Below, piece by piece: positions 1 to 11,876 of a DNA stretch of 64,000 bases. Numbering within the stretch: the stretch's first letter is position 1; each line of letters starts with the position of its first letter. This DNA comes from Cladorhizidae sp. MBARI D1340-BT2 (Eukaryota > Porifera > Demospongiae > Poecilosclerida > Cladorhizidae). A model generated the notes under the pieces. The model was not told the DNA's origin, made no database searches, and was given only the letters and a program-made list of their open reading frames with translations. Both the position numbers and the translations under genes were made by a program. The stretch is taken from NCBI GenBank assembly GCA_028752905.1, contig JAQNBH010000011.1, forward strand, positions 19,622,909-19,686,908, given 5' to 3'.

Positions 1-179
1 ATTGTGTATCAAGCTATTAACTCTGGTTTGCATCAACCCAAGAACTCTGGTGTGCATCAATCCATGAACTATGGTGTGCATAATGCCATGAACTCTGTTG
101 TGTAGCAAGCCATAAACTGCGTGCATCAAGCCATTAACTCTGGTGTGTATCAAGCTATGAATTCTGGTGTGTAGCAGTC

Positions 180-198
180 ATGAACTCTGTATCAAGCC
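180..198. repeat. 19-bp short monomer with preceding 23-bp monomer
   Basis: ATGAACTCTGTATCAAGCC lacks the five bases GGTGT of the consensus. It is usually preceded by a GCAGTC monomer one base short, so the pair is net 6 bp short. It recurs many times (for example near 1,549, 2,650, 5,921, 8,467, 33,295, 63,881) and opens the 1.7-kb HOR unit. It is one of the commonest length variants. Confidence 0.9.
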
Positions 199-344
199 AT
201 GAACTCTGGTGTGCAGCAAACCATGAACCCTGGTGTGTTAAGCTATGTACTCTGGTGTGTGCCAAGCCATGAACTCTGGTATACATCAAGCCATGAACTC
301 TGGTGTGCAACAAGCCATGAACTCTAATGTGCATCAAGCCATGA

Positions 345-354
345 ACACATGTGT
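345..354. repeat. ACACATGTGT marker monomer (first of several dozen)
   Basis: A variant monomer carrying the perfect 10-bp palindrome ACACATGTGT, followed by ACAT, which gives 14 bp of strictly alternating purine-pyrimidine. It is always followed by a monomer reading AACACTGGAATGC or a shortened AACTCTGT form. It recurs about once per 0.4-1 kb through the window (for example 2,816, 6,202, 9,406, 37,260 with one change, 61,561) and is a good landmark for HOR phase. Confidence 0.9.
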
Positions 355-3300
355 ACATCAAGCTATGAACACTGGAATGCAGCAAGCTATGAACTCTGAT
401 GTGTATCAAGGTATGGAATCTGGTATGTAGCAAGACATGAACTCTGGTGTGCAGCAAGCCATAAACTCTGGTATGCTTCAAGCCATGATATTTGGTGTGC
501 ATCAAGCCAAGAACTCTGGTGGGTATGAAGCTATGAACTCTAGTGTGTAGCAAGCCATGAACTCTGGCATGCAGCAAGCCATTAACTTTGGCATGCATCA
601 AGCCATAAACTCAAGTGTTTATCAAGCTATGAACTCTGGGGTGTTTAACTCTGGTGTGCATCAAGGCATGAACTCGGATGTGTATAGTGTAGCAAGACAT
701 GCACTCTGGTGTATATCAGTCTTTAACTCTGTATCAAGCCATGAACTCTGGTGTCTTATTCCATGAATTCTGGTGTGTATCAAGCCATGAACTCTGGTGT
801 GCATCAACCAATGAACTCTGGTGTGCATCAAGCCATGAACTCTGGTGTTCATCAAGCCAAGAACAACTCTAGTGTACATCAAGCCATGAACTGTGGTGTG
901 CATCAACCCATGAACTCTGGTATGCATCAAGCCATGAATACTGGTCTGCATCAAGCCATGAACTTTGGTTTGCATCAAGCCATGAACTCTGGTAGGTATC
1001 AAGCCATGAACTCTGGTGTGTAGCAAGCTATGAACTCTGACGTGCAGCAAGCCATGAAGTCTGGCATGCATCAAGCCATGAACTCAGGTGTGTATCAAGC
1101 TATGAACTCTGGGGTGTAGTAAAACATGAACTCTGGTGTGCATCAAGGCATGAATTCAGATGTGTATCAAGCTATGAACTCTGGTGTGAGCAAGACATGC
1201 ACTCTGGTGTATATCAGTCTCATGAACTCTGTATCAAGCCATGAACTCTGGTGTCTTATGCCATGAATTCTGGAGTGTGTCAAGCCATGAACTCTGGTGT
1301 GCATCAACCAATGAACTCTGGTGTGCATCAAGCCATGTACTCTGGTGTGCATCAAGCCATGAACTCTATTGTGTATCAAGCTATTAACTCTGGTTTGCAT
1401 CAACCCATGAACTCTGGTGTGCACCAAGCCATTAACTATGATGTGCATAATGCCATGAACTCTGGTGTGTAGCAAGCCATAAACTGCGTGCATCAAGCCA
1501 TTAACTCTGGTGTGTATCAAGCTATGCATTCTGGTGTGTAGCAGTCATGAACTCTGTATCAAGCCATGAACTCTGGTGTGCAGCAAACCATGAACCCTGG
1601 TGTGTTAAGTGATGTACTCTGGTGTGTACCAAGCCATGAACTCTGGTATGCATCAAGCCATGAACACATGTGTACATCAAGCTATGAACACTGGAATGCA
1701 GCAAGCTATGAACTCTGATGTGTATTAAGCTATGAAATCTGGTGCGTAGTAAGACATGAACTCTGGTGTGCAGCAAGCCATAAACTCTGGTATGCTTCAA
1801 GCCATGAAATTTGGTGTGCATCAAGCTAAGAACTCTGGTGGGTATGAAGCTATGAACTCTGGTGTGTAGCAAGACATGCACTCTGGTTTATATCAGTCAT
1901 GAACTCTGTATCAAGCCATGAACTCTGGTGTCTTATGCCATGAACGCTGGAGTGTGTCAAGCCATGAACTCTGGTTTGCATCAAGCCATGAACTCTGGTG
2001 TGCATCAAGCCATGAACTCTGGTGTGCATCAACCCATGAACTCTGGCATGCATCAAGCCATGAACTATGGTGTTCATCAAGCCATGAACAACTCTAGTGT
2101 ACATCAAGCCATGAACTGTGGTGTGCATCAACCCATGAACTCTGGTATGCATGAAGCTATGAACTCTGGTGTGCATCAAGCCATGAACTTTGGTTTGCAT
2201 CAAGCCATGAACTCTGGTGGGTATCAAGCCATGAACTCTGGTGTGTAGCAAGCCATGAACTCTGATGTGCAGCAAGCCATGAAGTCTGGCATGCATCAAG
2301 CCATAAACTCTGGTCTGTATCAAGCTATGAACTCTGGTGGTTAGCAAGATATGAACTCTGGTGTGTAGCAGTCATGAACTCTGTATCAAGCCATGAACTC
2401 TGGTGTGTCAAGCTATGAACTCTGGTGTGGGTCAAGCCATGAACTCTGGTTTGCATCAAACCATGAACTCTATTGTGTATCAAGCTATTAACTCTGGTTT
2501 GCATCAACCCAAGAACTCTGGTGTGCATCAATCCATGAACTATGGTGTGCATAATGCCATGAACTCTGTTGTGTAGCAAGCCATAAACTGCGTGCATCAA
2601 GCCATTAACTCTGGTGTGTATCAAGCTATGCATTCTGGTGTGTAGCAGTCATGAACTCTGTATCAAGCCATGAACTCTGGTGTGCAGCAAACCATGAACC
2701 CTGGTGTGTTAAGCTATGTACTCTGGTGTGTGCCAAGCCATGAACTCTGGTATACATCAAGCCATGAACTCTGGTGTGCAACAAGCCATGAACTCTAATG
2801 TGCATCAAGCCATGAACACATGTGTACATCAAGCTATGAACACTGGAATGCAGCAAGCTATGAACTCTGATGTGTATCAAGGTATGGAATCTGGTATGTA
2901 GCAAGACATGAACTCTGGTGTGCAGCAAGCCATAAACTCTGGTATGCTTCAAGCCATGAAATTTGGTGTGCATCAAGCCAAGAACTCTGGTGGGTATGAA
3001 GCTATGAACTCTAGTGTGTAGCAAGCCATGAACTCTGGCATGCAGCAAGCCATTAACTTTGGCATGCATCAAGCCATAAACTCAAGTGTTTATCAAGCTA
3101 TGAACTCTGGGGTGTTTAACTCTGGTGTGCATCAAGGCATGAACTCGGATGTGTATAGTGTAGCAAGACATGCACTCTGGTGTATATCAGTCTTTAACTC
3201 TGTATCAAGCCATGAACTCTGGTGTCTTATTCCATGAATTCTGGTGTGTATCAAGCCATGAACTCTGGTGTGCATCAACCAATGAACTCTGGTGTGCATC

Positions 3301-3547
3301 AAGCCATGAACTCTGGTGTTCATCAAGCCAAGAACAACTCTAGTGTACATCAAGCCATGAACTGTGGTGTGCATCAACCCATGAACTCTGGTATGCATCA
3401 AGCCATGAATACTGGTCTGCATCAAGCCATGAACTTTGGTTTGCATCAAGCCATGAACTCTGGTAGGTATCAAGCCATGAACTCTGGTGTGTAGCAAGCT
3501 ATGAACTCTGACGTGCAGCAAGCCATGAAGTCTGGCATGCATCAAGC

Positions 3548-5699
3548 AATAAACTCTGGTGTGTATCAAGCTATGAACTCTGGTGGTTAGCAAGTCATGA
3601 ACTCTGGTGTGTACCAGTCATGAACTCTGTATCAAGCCATGAACTCTGGTGTATCAAGCTATGAACTCTGGTGTGGGTCAAGCCATGAACTCTGGTGTGC
3701 ATCAAGCCATGAACTCTATTGTGTATCAAGCTATTAACTCTGGTTTGCATCAACCCATGAACTCTGGTGTGCACCAAGCCATTAACTATGATGTGCATAA
3801 TGCCATGAACTCTGGTGTGTAGCAAGCCATAAACTGCGTGCATTAAGCCATTAATTCTGGTGTGTATCAAGCTATGCATTCTGGTGTGTAGCAGTCATGA
3901 ACTCTGTATCAAGCCATGAACTCTGGTGTGCAGCAAACCATGAACCCTGGTGTGTTAAGCCATGTACTGTGGTGTGTACCAAGCCATGAACTCTGGTATG
4001 CATCAAGCCATGAACACATGTGTACATCAAGCTATGAATACTGGAATGCAGCAAGCTATGAACTCTGATGTGTATTAAGCTATGAAATCTGGTGTGTAGC
4101 AATACATGAACTCTGGTGTGCAGCAAGCCATAAACTCTGGTATGCTTCAAGCCATGAAATTTGGTGTGCATCAAGCCAAGAACTCTGGTGGGTATGAAGC
4201 TATGAACTCTGGTGTGTGGCAAGCCATGAACTCTGGCTTGCAGCAAGCCATTAACTTTGGCATGCATCAAGCCATGAACTCAGGTGTGTATCAAGCTATC
4301 AACTGTGGGGGTGTAGTAAAACATGAACTCTGGTGTGTAGCAAGAAATGAACTCTGTTGTGTAGCAGTCATGAACTCTGTATCAAGCTGTTGTCTCAAGC
4401 CATGAACTCTGGTGTGTGTCAAGCAATGAACTCTGGTGTGCATCAAGCCATGAAATAAAGTGTGCATCAAGCCATGAACTCTGTTGCACATCAAGCCATG
4501 CACTCTGGTGTGCATCAAGCCATGAACTCTGGTGTGCATCAACAATGAACTCTGGTGTGCATCAAGCCGTGAACTTTGGTGTTCATCAAGCCATGAATTC
4601 TGGTGGGTATCAAGCCAACAACTCTGGTGTGTAGCAAGCCATGAACTCTGACTTGCAGCAAGCCAAGAACTCTGGCATCTATCAGGCCATATACTCTGGT
4701 GTGTATCAAGCTATGAACTCTTGTGTGTAACAAGACATGAACTCTGGTCTGTAGCAGTCATGAACTCTTTATCAAGCCATGAACTATGGTGTATCAAGCC
4801 ATGAACTCTGGTGTGTATCAAGCCATGAACTCTGGTGGATATCAAGATATGAACTCTGGTCTGTATCAAGCTATTAACTCTATGGTGTAGCAAAACATGA
4901 ACTCTGGTGTGTATCAAGTCATGAAATCTGGTGTGTAGCAGTCATGAACTCTGTATTAAGCCATGAACTCTGGTGTGTGTCAAGCCATGAACTCTGGTGT
5001 GCATCAAGCCAATGAACTTTGGTGTGCATCAAGCCATGAACTATGGTGTGCATCAAGCCATGAACTCGGGTGTGCAACAAGCCATGAACTCTAGTTTGCA
5101 TCAAGCCATGAACACATGTGTACATCAAGCTATGAACACTGGAATGCAGCAACCTATGAACTCTGATGTATATCAAGCTATGAAATCTGGTGTGTAGCAA
5201 GACATGAACTCTGGTGTGCAGCAAGCCATAAATTCTGGTATGCTTCAAGCCATGAAATTTGGTGTGTATCCAGCCAAGAACTCTGGTGGGTATGAAGCTA
5301 TGAACTCTGGTGTGTAGCAAGCCATGAACTCTGGCGTGCAGCAAGCCATGAACTCTGGCGTGCAGCAAGCCATTAACTTTGGCATGCATCAAGCCATGAA
5401 CTCAGGTGTGTATCGAGCTATGAACTCTGGGGTGTAGTAAAACATGAACTCTGGTGTGCATCAAGGCATGAACTCGGATTTGTATCAAGCTAAGAACTCT
5501 GGTGTGTAGCAAGACATGCACTCTGGTGTATATCAGTCATGATCTCTGTATCAAGCCATGAACTCTGGTGTCTTATGCCATGAATTCTGGAGTGTGTCAA
5601 GCAATGAACTCTTGTGTGCATCAAGCCAAGAACAACTCTAGTGTACATCAAGTCATGAACTGTGGTATGCATCAACCCATGAACTCTCGTGTGCATCAA
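3548..5699. repeat. Mosaic satellite segment
   Basis: This stretch is the same 24-bp satellite but I see no clean local HOR period. It carries the first AATAAA marker monomer (4,454-4,459), followed by a run of GCACATC and CAACAATG variants that otherwise characterise the 21-31 kb and 36-48 kb regions. It also carries an ACACATGTGT monomer near 5,113. It looks like a junction zone joining sub-blocks found elsewhere in the array. No gene or other element is visible. Confidence 0.8.
4454..4459 (+). other. AATAAA hexamer in a recurring marker monomer
   Basis: The monomer ATGAAATAAAGTGTGCATC replaces ACTCTGG with AATAAAG. I count 13 copies of this hexamer variant: 4,454; 21,909; 26,272; 27,036; 27,643; 30,860; 36,159; 37,715; 38,677; 43,306; 48,023; 57,898; 61,954. 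It matches the eukaryotic poly(A) signal and has GTGTG just downstream, but the repeat is GT-rich everywhere, so function is not shown. It is mainly useful as an HOR landmark. Confidence 0.85.
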
Positions 5700-5892
5700 G
5701 CCATAAACTATGGTGTGCATCAAGCCATGAACTTTGGTTTTAATCAAGCCATGAACTCTGGTGGGTATCAAGCCATGAACTATGGTGTGTAGCAAGCCAT
5801 GAATTCTGAAGTGCAGCAAGCCATGAAGTCTGGCATGCATCAAGCAATAAATTCTGGTGTGTATCAAGCTATGAAATCTGGTGGTTAGCAAG

Positions 5893-6725
5893 TCATGAAC
5901 TCTGGTGTCTACCAGTCATGAACTCTGTATCAAGCCATGAACTCAGGTGTATCAAGCTATGAACTCTGGTGTGGGTCAAGCCATGAACTCTGGTTTGCAT
6001 CAAGCTATGAAATCGGGTGTGCATCAAGCCATGAACTTTGGTGTGCATCAAGCCATGAACTCTGGTGGGTATCAAGCCAAGAACTCGGGTGTGTAGCAAG
6101 CCATTAAATCTGGTGTGTAGCAAGCCATGAACTCTGGCATGCATCAAGCCATAAACTCTGGTGTGCAACAAGCCATGAACTTTAGTTTGCATCAAGCCAT
6201 GAACACATGTGTACATCAAGCTATGAACACTGGAATGCAGCAACCTATGAACTCTGATGTGTATCAAGCTATGAAATCTGGTGTGTAGCAAGACATGAAC
6301 TCTGGTGTGCAGCAAGCCATAAACTCTAGTATGCTTCAAGCCATGAAATTTGGTGTGCATCAAGCCAAGAACTCTGGTGGGTATGAAGCTATGAACTCTG
6401 GTGTGTAGCAAGCCATGAACTCTGGCGTGCAGCAAGCCATTAACTTTGGCATGCATCAAGCCATGAACTCTGGTGTGCATCAAGCCAATGAACTTTGGTG
6501 TGCATCAAGCCATGAACTCTCGTGTGCATCAAGCCATAAACTATGGTGTGCATCAAGCCATGAACTTTGGTTTGCATCAAGCCATGAACTCTGGTGGGTA
6601 TCAAGCCATGAACTATGGTGTGTAGCAAGCCATGAATTCTGAAGTGCAGCAAGCCATGAAGTCTGGCATGCATTAAGAAATAAACTCTGGTGTGTATCAA
6701 GCTATGAACTCTGGTGGTTAGCAAG
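5893..6725. repeat. 833-bp short HOR unit
   Basis: Begins with the same marker as the 1,717-bp units (AGTCATGAACTC, then a TACCAGTC monomer and the 19-bp short monomer) but returns to that marker after 833 bp. It carries one ACACATGTGT monomer, whereas the long units carry two. It looks like a long unit with its middle removed, or the ancestral half-length unit. A near-identical copy lies at 14,234-15,066. Confidence 0.85.
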
Positions 6726-8441
6726 TTATGAACTCTGGTGTGTACCAGTCATGAACTCTGTATCAAGCCATGAACTCAGGTGTATCAAGCTATGAACTCT
6801 GGTGTGCATCAAGCTATGAAATCGGGTGTGCATCAAGCCATGAACTTTGGTGTGCATCAAGCCATGAACTTTGGTGTGCATCAAGCCATGAACTCTGGTG
6901 GGTATCAAGCCAAGAACTCTGGTTTGTAGCAAGCCATTAAATCTGGTGTGTAGCAAGCCATGTACTCTGGCATGCATCAAGCCATAAACTCTGGTGTGCA
7001 ACAAGCCATGAACTCTAGTTTGCATCAAGCCATGAACACATGTGTACATCAAGCTATGAACACTGGAATGCAGCAACCTATGAACTCTGATGTGTATCAA
7101 GCTATGAAATCTGTTGTGTAGCAAGACATGAACTCTGGTGTGCAGCAAGCCATAAACTCTGGTATGCTTCAAGCCATGAAATTTGGTGTGCATCAAGCCA
7201 AGAACTCTGTTGGGTATGAAGCTATGAACTCTGGTGTGTAGCAAGCCATGAACTCTGGCGTGCAGCAAGCCATGAACTTTGGCATGCATCAAGCCATGAA
7301 CTCTGGTGTGCATCAAGCCAATGAACTTTGGTGTGCATCAAGCCATGAACTATGGTGTGCATCAAGCCATGAACAACTCTGGTCTATATCAAGCCATGAA
7401 CTCTGGCGTGCATCAACCCATGAACTCTGTTGTGCATCAAGCCATGAACTCTGGTGTGCATCAAGCCATGAACTTTGGTTTGCATCAAGCCATGAACTCT
7501 GGTGTGTAGCAAGCCATGAACTCTGATGTGCAGCACGCCATGAACTCTGGCATGTATCAAGCCATGAACTCTGTTGTTTCAAGCCATGAAATCTGGTGTG
7601 TAGCAAGACATGAACTCTGGTGTGCATCAAGCCATGAACTCGGGTGTGCAACAAGCCATGAACTCTAGTTTGCATCAAGCCATGAACACATGTGTACATC
7701 AAGCTATGAACACTGGAATGCAGCAACCTATGAACTCTGATGTATATCAAGCTATGAAATCTGGATTGTAGCAAGACATGAACTCTGGTGTGCAGCAAGC
7801 CATAAACTCTGGTATGCTTCAAGCCATGAAATTTGGTGCGCCTCAAGCCAAGAACTCTGGTGGGTATGAAGCTATGAACTCTGGTATGTAGCAAGCCATG
7901 AACTCTGGCGTGCAGCAAGCCATTAACTTTGGCATGCATCAAGCCATGAACTCAGGTGTGTATCAAGCTATGAACTCTGGGGTGTAGTAAAACATGAACT
8001 CTGGTGTGCATCAAGGCATGAACTCGGATTTGTATCAAGCTATGAACTCTGGTGTGTAGCATGACATGCACTCTGGTGTATATCAGTCATGAACTCTGTA
8101 TCAAGCCATGAACTCTGGTGTCTTATGCCATGAATTCTGGAGTGTGTCAAGCAATGAATTCTTGTGTGCATCAAGCCAAGAACAACTCTAGTGTACATCT
8201 AGTAATGAACTGTGGTGTGCATCAACCCATGAACTCTCGTGTGCATCAAGCCATGAACTATGGTGTGCATCAAGCCATGAACTTTGGTTTGCATCAAGCC
8301 ATGAACTCTGGTGGGTATCAGCCATGAACTATGGTGTGTAGCAAGCCATGAATTCTGAAGTGCAGCAAGCCATGAAGTCTGGCATGCATCAAGCAATAAA
8401 CTCTGGTGTGTATCAAGCTATGAAATCTGGTGGTTAGCAAG
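6726..8441. repeat. 1.7-kb HOR unit 1
   Basis: First long unit (1,716 bp). Marker order: TACCAGTC, 19-bp monomer, ACACATGTGT, GGTATGCTTC, the +1 monomer GCCAATGAACTTTGG near 7,318, AACAACTCTGG, GCAGCACGCC, a second ACACATGTGT, TCTTATGCC, GAATTCTGAAG, GGTGGTTAGC. Unit-specific changes include TGTACTCTGG at 6,961 and CATCTAGTAATG near 8,196. The duplicate is 15,067-16,782. Confidence 0.9.
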
Positions 8442-10158
8442 TCATGAACTCTGGTGTGTACCAGTCATGAACTCTGTATCAAGCCATGAACTTAGGTGTA
8501 TCAAGCTATGAACTCTGGTGTGGGTCAAGCCATGAACTCTTGTGTGCATCAAGCTATGAAATCGGGTGTGCATCAAGCCATGAACTTTGGTGTGCATCAA
8601 GCCATGAACTCTGGTGGGTATCAAGCCAAGAACTCTGGTGTGTAGCAAGCCATTAAATCTGGTGTGTAGCAAGCCATGAACTCTGGCATGCATCAAGCCA
8701 TAAACTCTGGTGTGCAACAAGCCATGAACTCTAGTTTGCATCAAGCCATGAACACATGTGTACATCAAGCTATGAACACTGGAATGCAGCAACCTATGAA
8801 CTCTGATGTGTATCAAGCTATGAAATCTGGTGTGTAGCAAGACATGAACTCTGGTGTGCAGCAAGCCATAAACTCTGGTATGCTTCAAGCCATGAAATTT
8901 GGTGTGCATCAAGCCAAGAACTCTGTTGGGTATGAAGATATGAACTCTGGTGTGTAGCAAGCCATGAACTCTGGCGTGCAGCAAGCCATGAACTTTGGCA
9001 TGCATCAAGCCATGAACTCTGGTGTGTATCAAGCCAATGAACTTTGGTGTGCATCAAGCCATGAACTATGGTGTGCATCAAGCCATGAACAACTCTGGTC
9101 TATATCAAGCCATGAACTCTGGCCTGCATCAACCCATGAACTCTGTTGTGCATCAAGCCATGAACTCTGTTGTGCATCAAGCCATGAACTTTGGTTTGCA
9201 TCAAGCCATGAACTCTGGTGTGTAGCAAGCCATGAACTCTGATGTGCAGCACGCCATGAACTCTGGCATGTATCAAGCCATGAACTCTGTTGATTCAAGC
9301 CATGAAATCTGGTGTGTAGCAAGACATGAACTCTGGTGTGCATCAAGCCATGAACTCGGGTGTGCAACAAGCCATGAACTCTAGTTTGCATCAAGCCATG
9401 AACACATGTGTACATCAAGCTATGAACACTGGAATGCAGCAACGTATGAACTCTGATGTATATCAAGCTATGAAATCTGGATTGTAGCAAGACATGAACT
9501 CTGGTGTGCAGCAAGCCATAAACTCTGGTATGCTTCAAGCCATGAAATTTGGTGTGCATCAAGCCAAGAACTCTGGTGGGTATGAAGCTATGAACTCTGG
9601 TGTGTAGCAAGCCATGAACTCTGGCCTGCAACAAGCCATTAACTTTAGCATGCATCAAGCCATGAACTCAGGTGTGTATCAAGCTATGAACTCTGGGGTG
9701 TAGTAAAACATGAACTCTGGTGTGCATCAAGGCATGAACTCGGATTTGTATCAAGCTAAGAACTCTGGTGTGTAGCAAGACATGCACTCTGGTGTATATC
9801 AGTCATGAACTCTTTATCAAGCCATGAACTCTGGTGTCTTATGCCATGAATTATGGAGTGTGTCAAGCAATGAACTCTTGTGTGCATCAAGCCAAGAACA
9901 ACTCTAGTGTACATCAAGTCATGAACTGTGGTGTGCATCAACCCATGAACTCTCGTGTGCATCAAGCCATAAACTATGGTGTGCATCAAGCCATGAACTT
10001 TGGTTTGCATCAAGCCATGAACTCTGGTGGGTATCAAGCCATGAACTATGGTGTGTAGCAAGCCATGAATTCTGAAGTGCAGCAAGCCATGAAGTCTGGC
10101 ATGCATTAAGCAATAAACTCTGGTGTGTATCAAGCTATGAACTCTGGTGGTTAGCAAG
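8442..10158. repeat. 1.7-kb HOR unit 2
   Basis: Second long unit (1,717 bp), with the same marker order as unit 1. It is recognised by GTTGATTCAAGCC near 9,289 (GTTGTTTC in the other units), by GGTGTGTATCAAGCCAATG near 9,021 and by the CCTGCAACAAGCC monomer near 9,624. The duplicate is 16,783-18,499. Confidence 0.9.
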
Positions 10159-11876
10159 TTATGAACTCTGGTGTGTACCAGTCATGAACTCTGTATCAAG
10201 CCATGAACTCAGGTGTATCAAGCTATGAACTCTGGTGTGCATCAAGCTATGAAATCGGTTGTGCATCAAGCCATGAACTTTGGTGTGCATCAAGCCATGA
10301 ACTTTGGTGTGCATCAAGCCATGAACTCTGGTGGGTATCAAGCCAAGAACTCTGGTGTGTAGCAAGCCATTAAATCTGGTGTGTAGCAAGCCATGAACTC
10401 TGGCATGCATCAAGCCATAAACTCTGGTGTGCAACAAGCCATGAACTCTAGTTTGCATCAAGCTATGAACACATGTGTACATCAAGCTATGAACACTGGA
10501 ATGCAGCAACCTATGAACTCTGATGTGTATCAAGCTATGAAATCTGGTGTGTAGCAAGACATGAACTCTGGTGTGCAGCAAGCCATAAACTCTGGTATGC
10601 TTCAAGCCATGAAATTTGGTGTGCATCAAGCCAAGAACTCTGTTGGGTATGAAGCTATGAACTCTGGTGTGTAGCAAGCCATGAACTCTGGCGTGCAGCA
10701 AGCCATGAACTTTGGCATGCATCAAGCCATGAACTCTGGTGTGCATCAAGCCTATGAACTTTGGTGTGCATCAAGCCATGAACTATGGTGTGCATCAAGC
10801 CATGAACAACTCTGGTCTATATCAAGCCATGAACTCTGGCCTGCATCAACCCATGAACTCTGTTGTGCATCAAGCCATGAACTCTGGTGTGCCATCAAGC
10901 CATGAACTTTGGTTTGCATCAAGCCATGAACTCTGGTGTGTAGCAAGCCATGAACTCTGATGTGCAGCACGCCATGAACTCTGGCATGTATCAAGCCATG
11001 AACTCTGTTGTTTCAAGCCATGAAATCTGGTGTGTAGCAAGACATGAACTCTGGTGTGCATCAAGCCATGAACTCGGGTGTGCAACAAGCCATGAACTCT
11101 AGTTTGCATCAAGCCATGAACACATGTGTACATCAAGCTATGAACACTGGAATGCAGCAACGTATGAACTCTGATGTATATCAAGCTATGAAATCTGGAT
11201 TGTAGCAAGACATGAACTCTGGTGTGCAGCAAGCCATAAACTCTGGTATGCTTCAAGCCATGAAATTTGGTGTGCATCAAGCCAACAACTCTGGTGGGTA
11301 TGAAGCTATGAACTCTGGGATGTAGCAAGCCATGAACTCTGGCCTGCAACAAGCCATTAACTTTAGCATGCATCAAGCCATGAACTCAGGTGTGTATCAA
11401 GCTATGAACTCTGGGGTGTAGTAAAACATGAACTCTGGTGTGCATCAAGGCATGAACTCGGATTTGTATCAAGCTAAGAACTCTGGTGTGTAGCAAGACA
11501 TGCACTCTGGTGTATATCAGTCATGAACTCTTTATCAAGCCATGAACTCTGGTGTCTTATGCCATGAATTATGGAGTGTGTCAAGCAATGAACTCTTGTC
11601 TGCATCAAGCCAAGAACAACTCTAGTGTACATCAAGTCATGAACTGTGGTGTGCATCAACCCATGAACTCTCGTGTGCATCAAGCCATAAACTATGGTGT
11701 GCATCAAGCCATGAACTTTGGTTTGCATCAAGCCATGAACTCTGGTGGGTATCAAGCCATGAACTATGGTGTGTAGCAAGCCATGAATTCTGAAGTGCAG
11801 CAAACCATGAAGTCTGGCATGCATTAAGCAATAAACTCTGGTGTGTATCAAGCTATGAACTCTGGTGGTTAGCAAG
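10159..11876. repeat. 1.7-kb HOR unit 3
   Basis: Third long unit (1,718 bp). It has the +1 monomer GCCTATGAAC near 10,751 in place of GCCAATGAAC, the GTGCCATCAAGCC monomer near 10,889, and GCCAACAACTC at 11,281 where unit 2 has GCCAAGAACTC. Its left half corresponds to 18,500-19,210 in copy 2; its right half has no separate counterpart there. Confidence 0.9.

Larger units (their letters stand above)
1..3547. repeat. 2,471-bp-period duplication (1.4 copies)
   Basis: Positions 1-1,076 recur at 2,472-3,547 with only scattered single-base changes, for example A at 161 against C at 2,632 and T at 489 against A at 2,960. The match stops near 1,076/3,547, where the first copy continues with a GCC-ATGAACTCAGG monomer and the second with a GCAATAAAC monomer. 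The first copy starts at or before the window edge, so the true left end is unknown. Between the copies (about 1,077-2,471) lie further diverged relatives of the same sub-blocks, including the TCTTATGCC and GTGTTAAG marker monomers. Confidence 0.9.
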
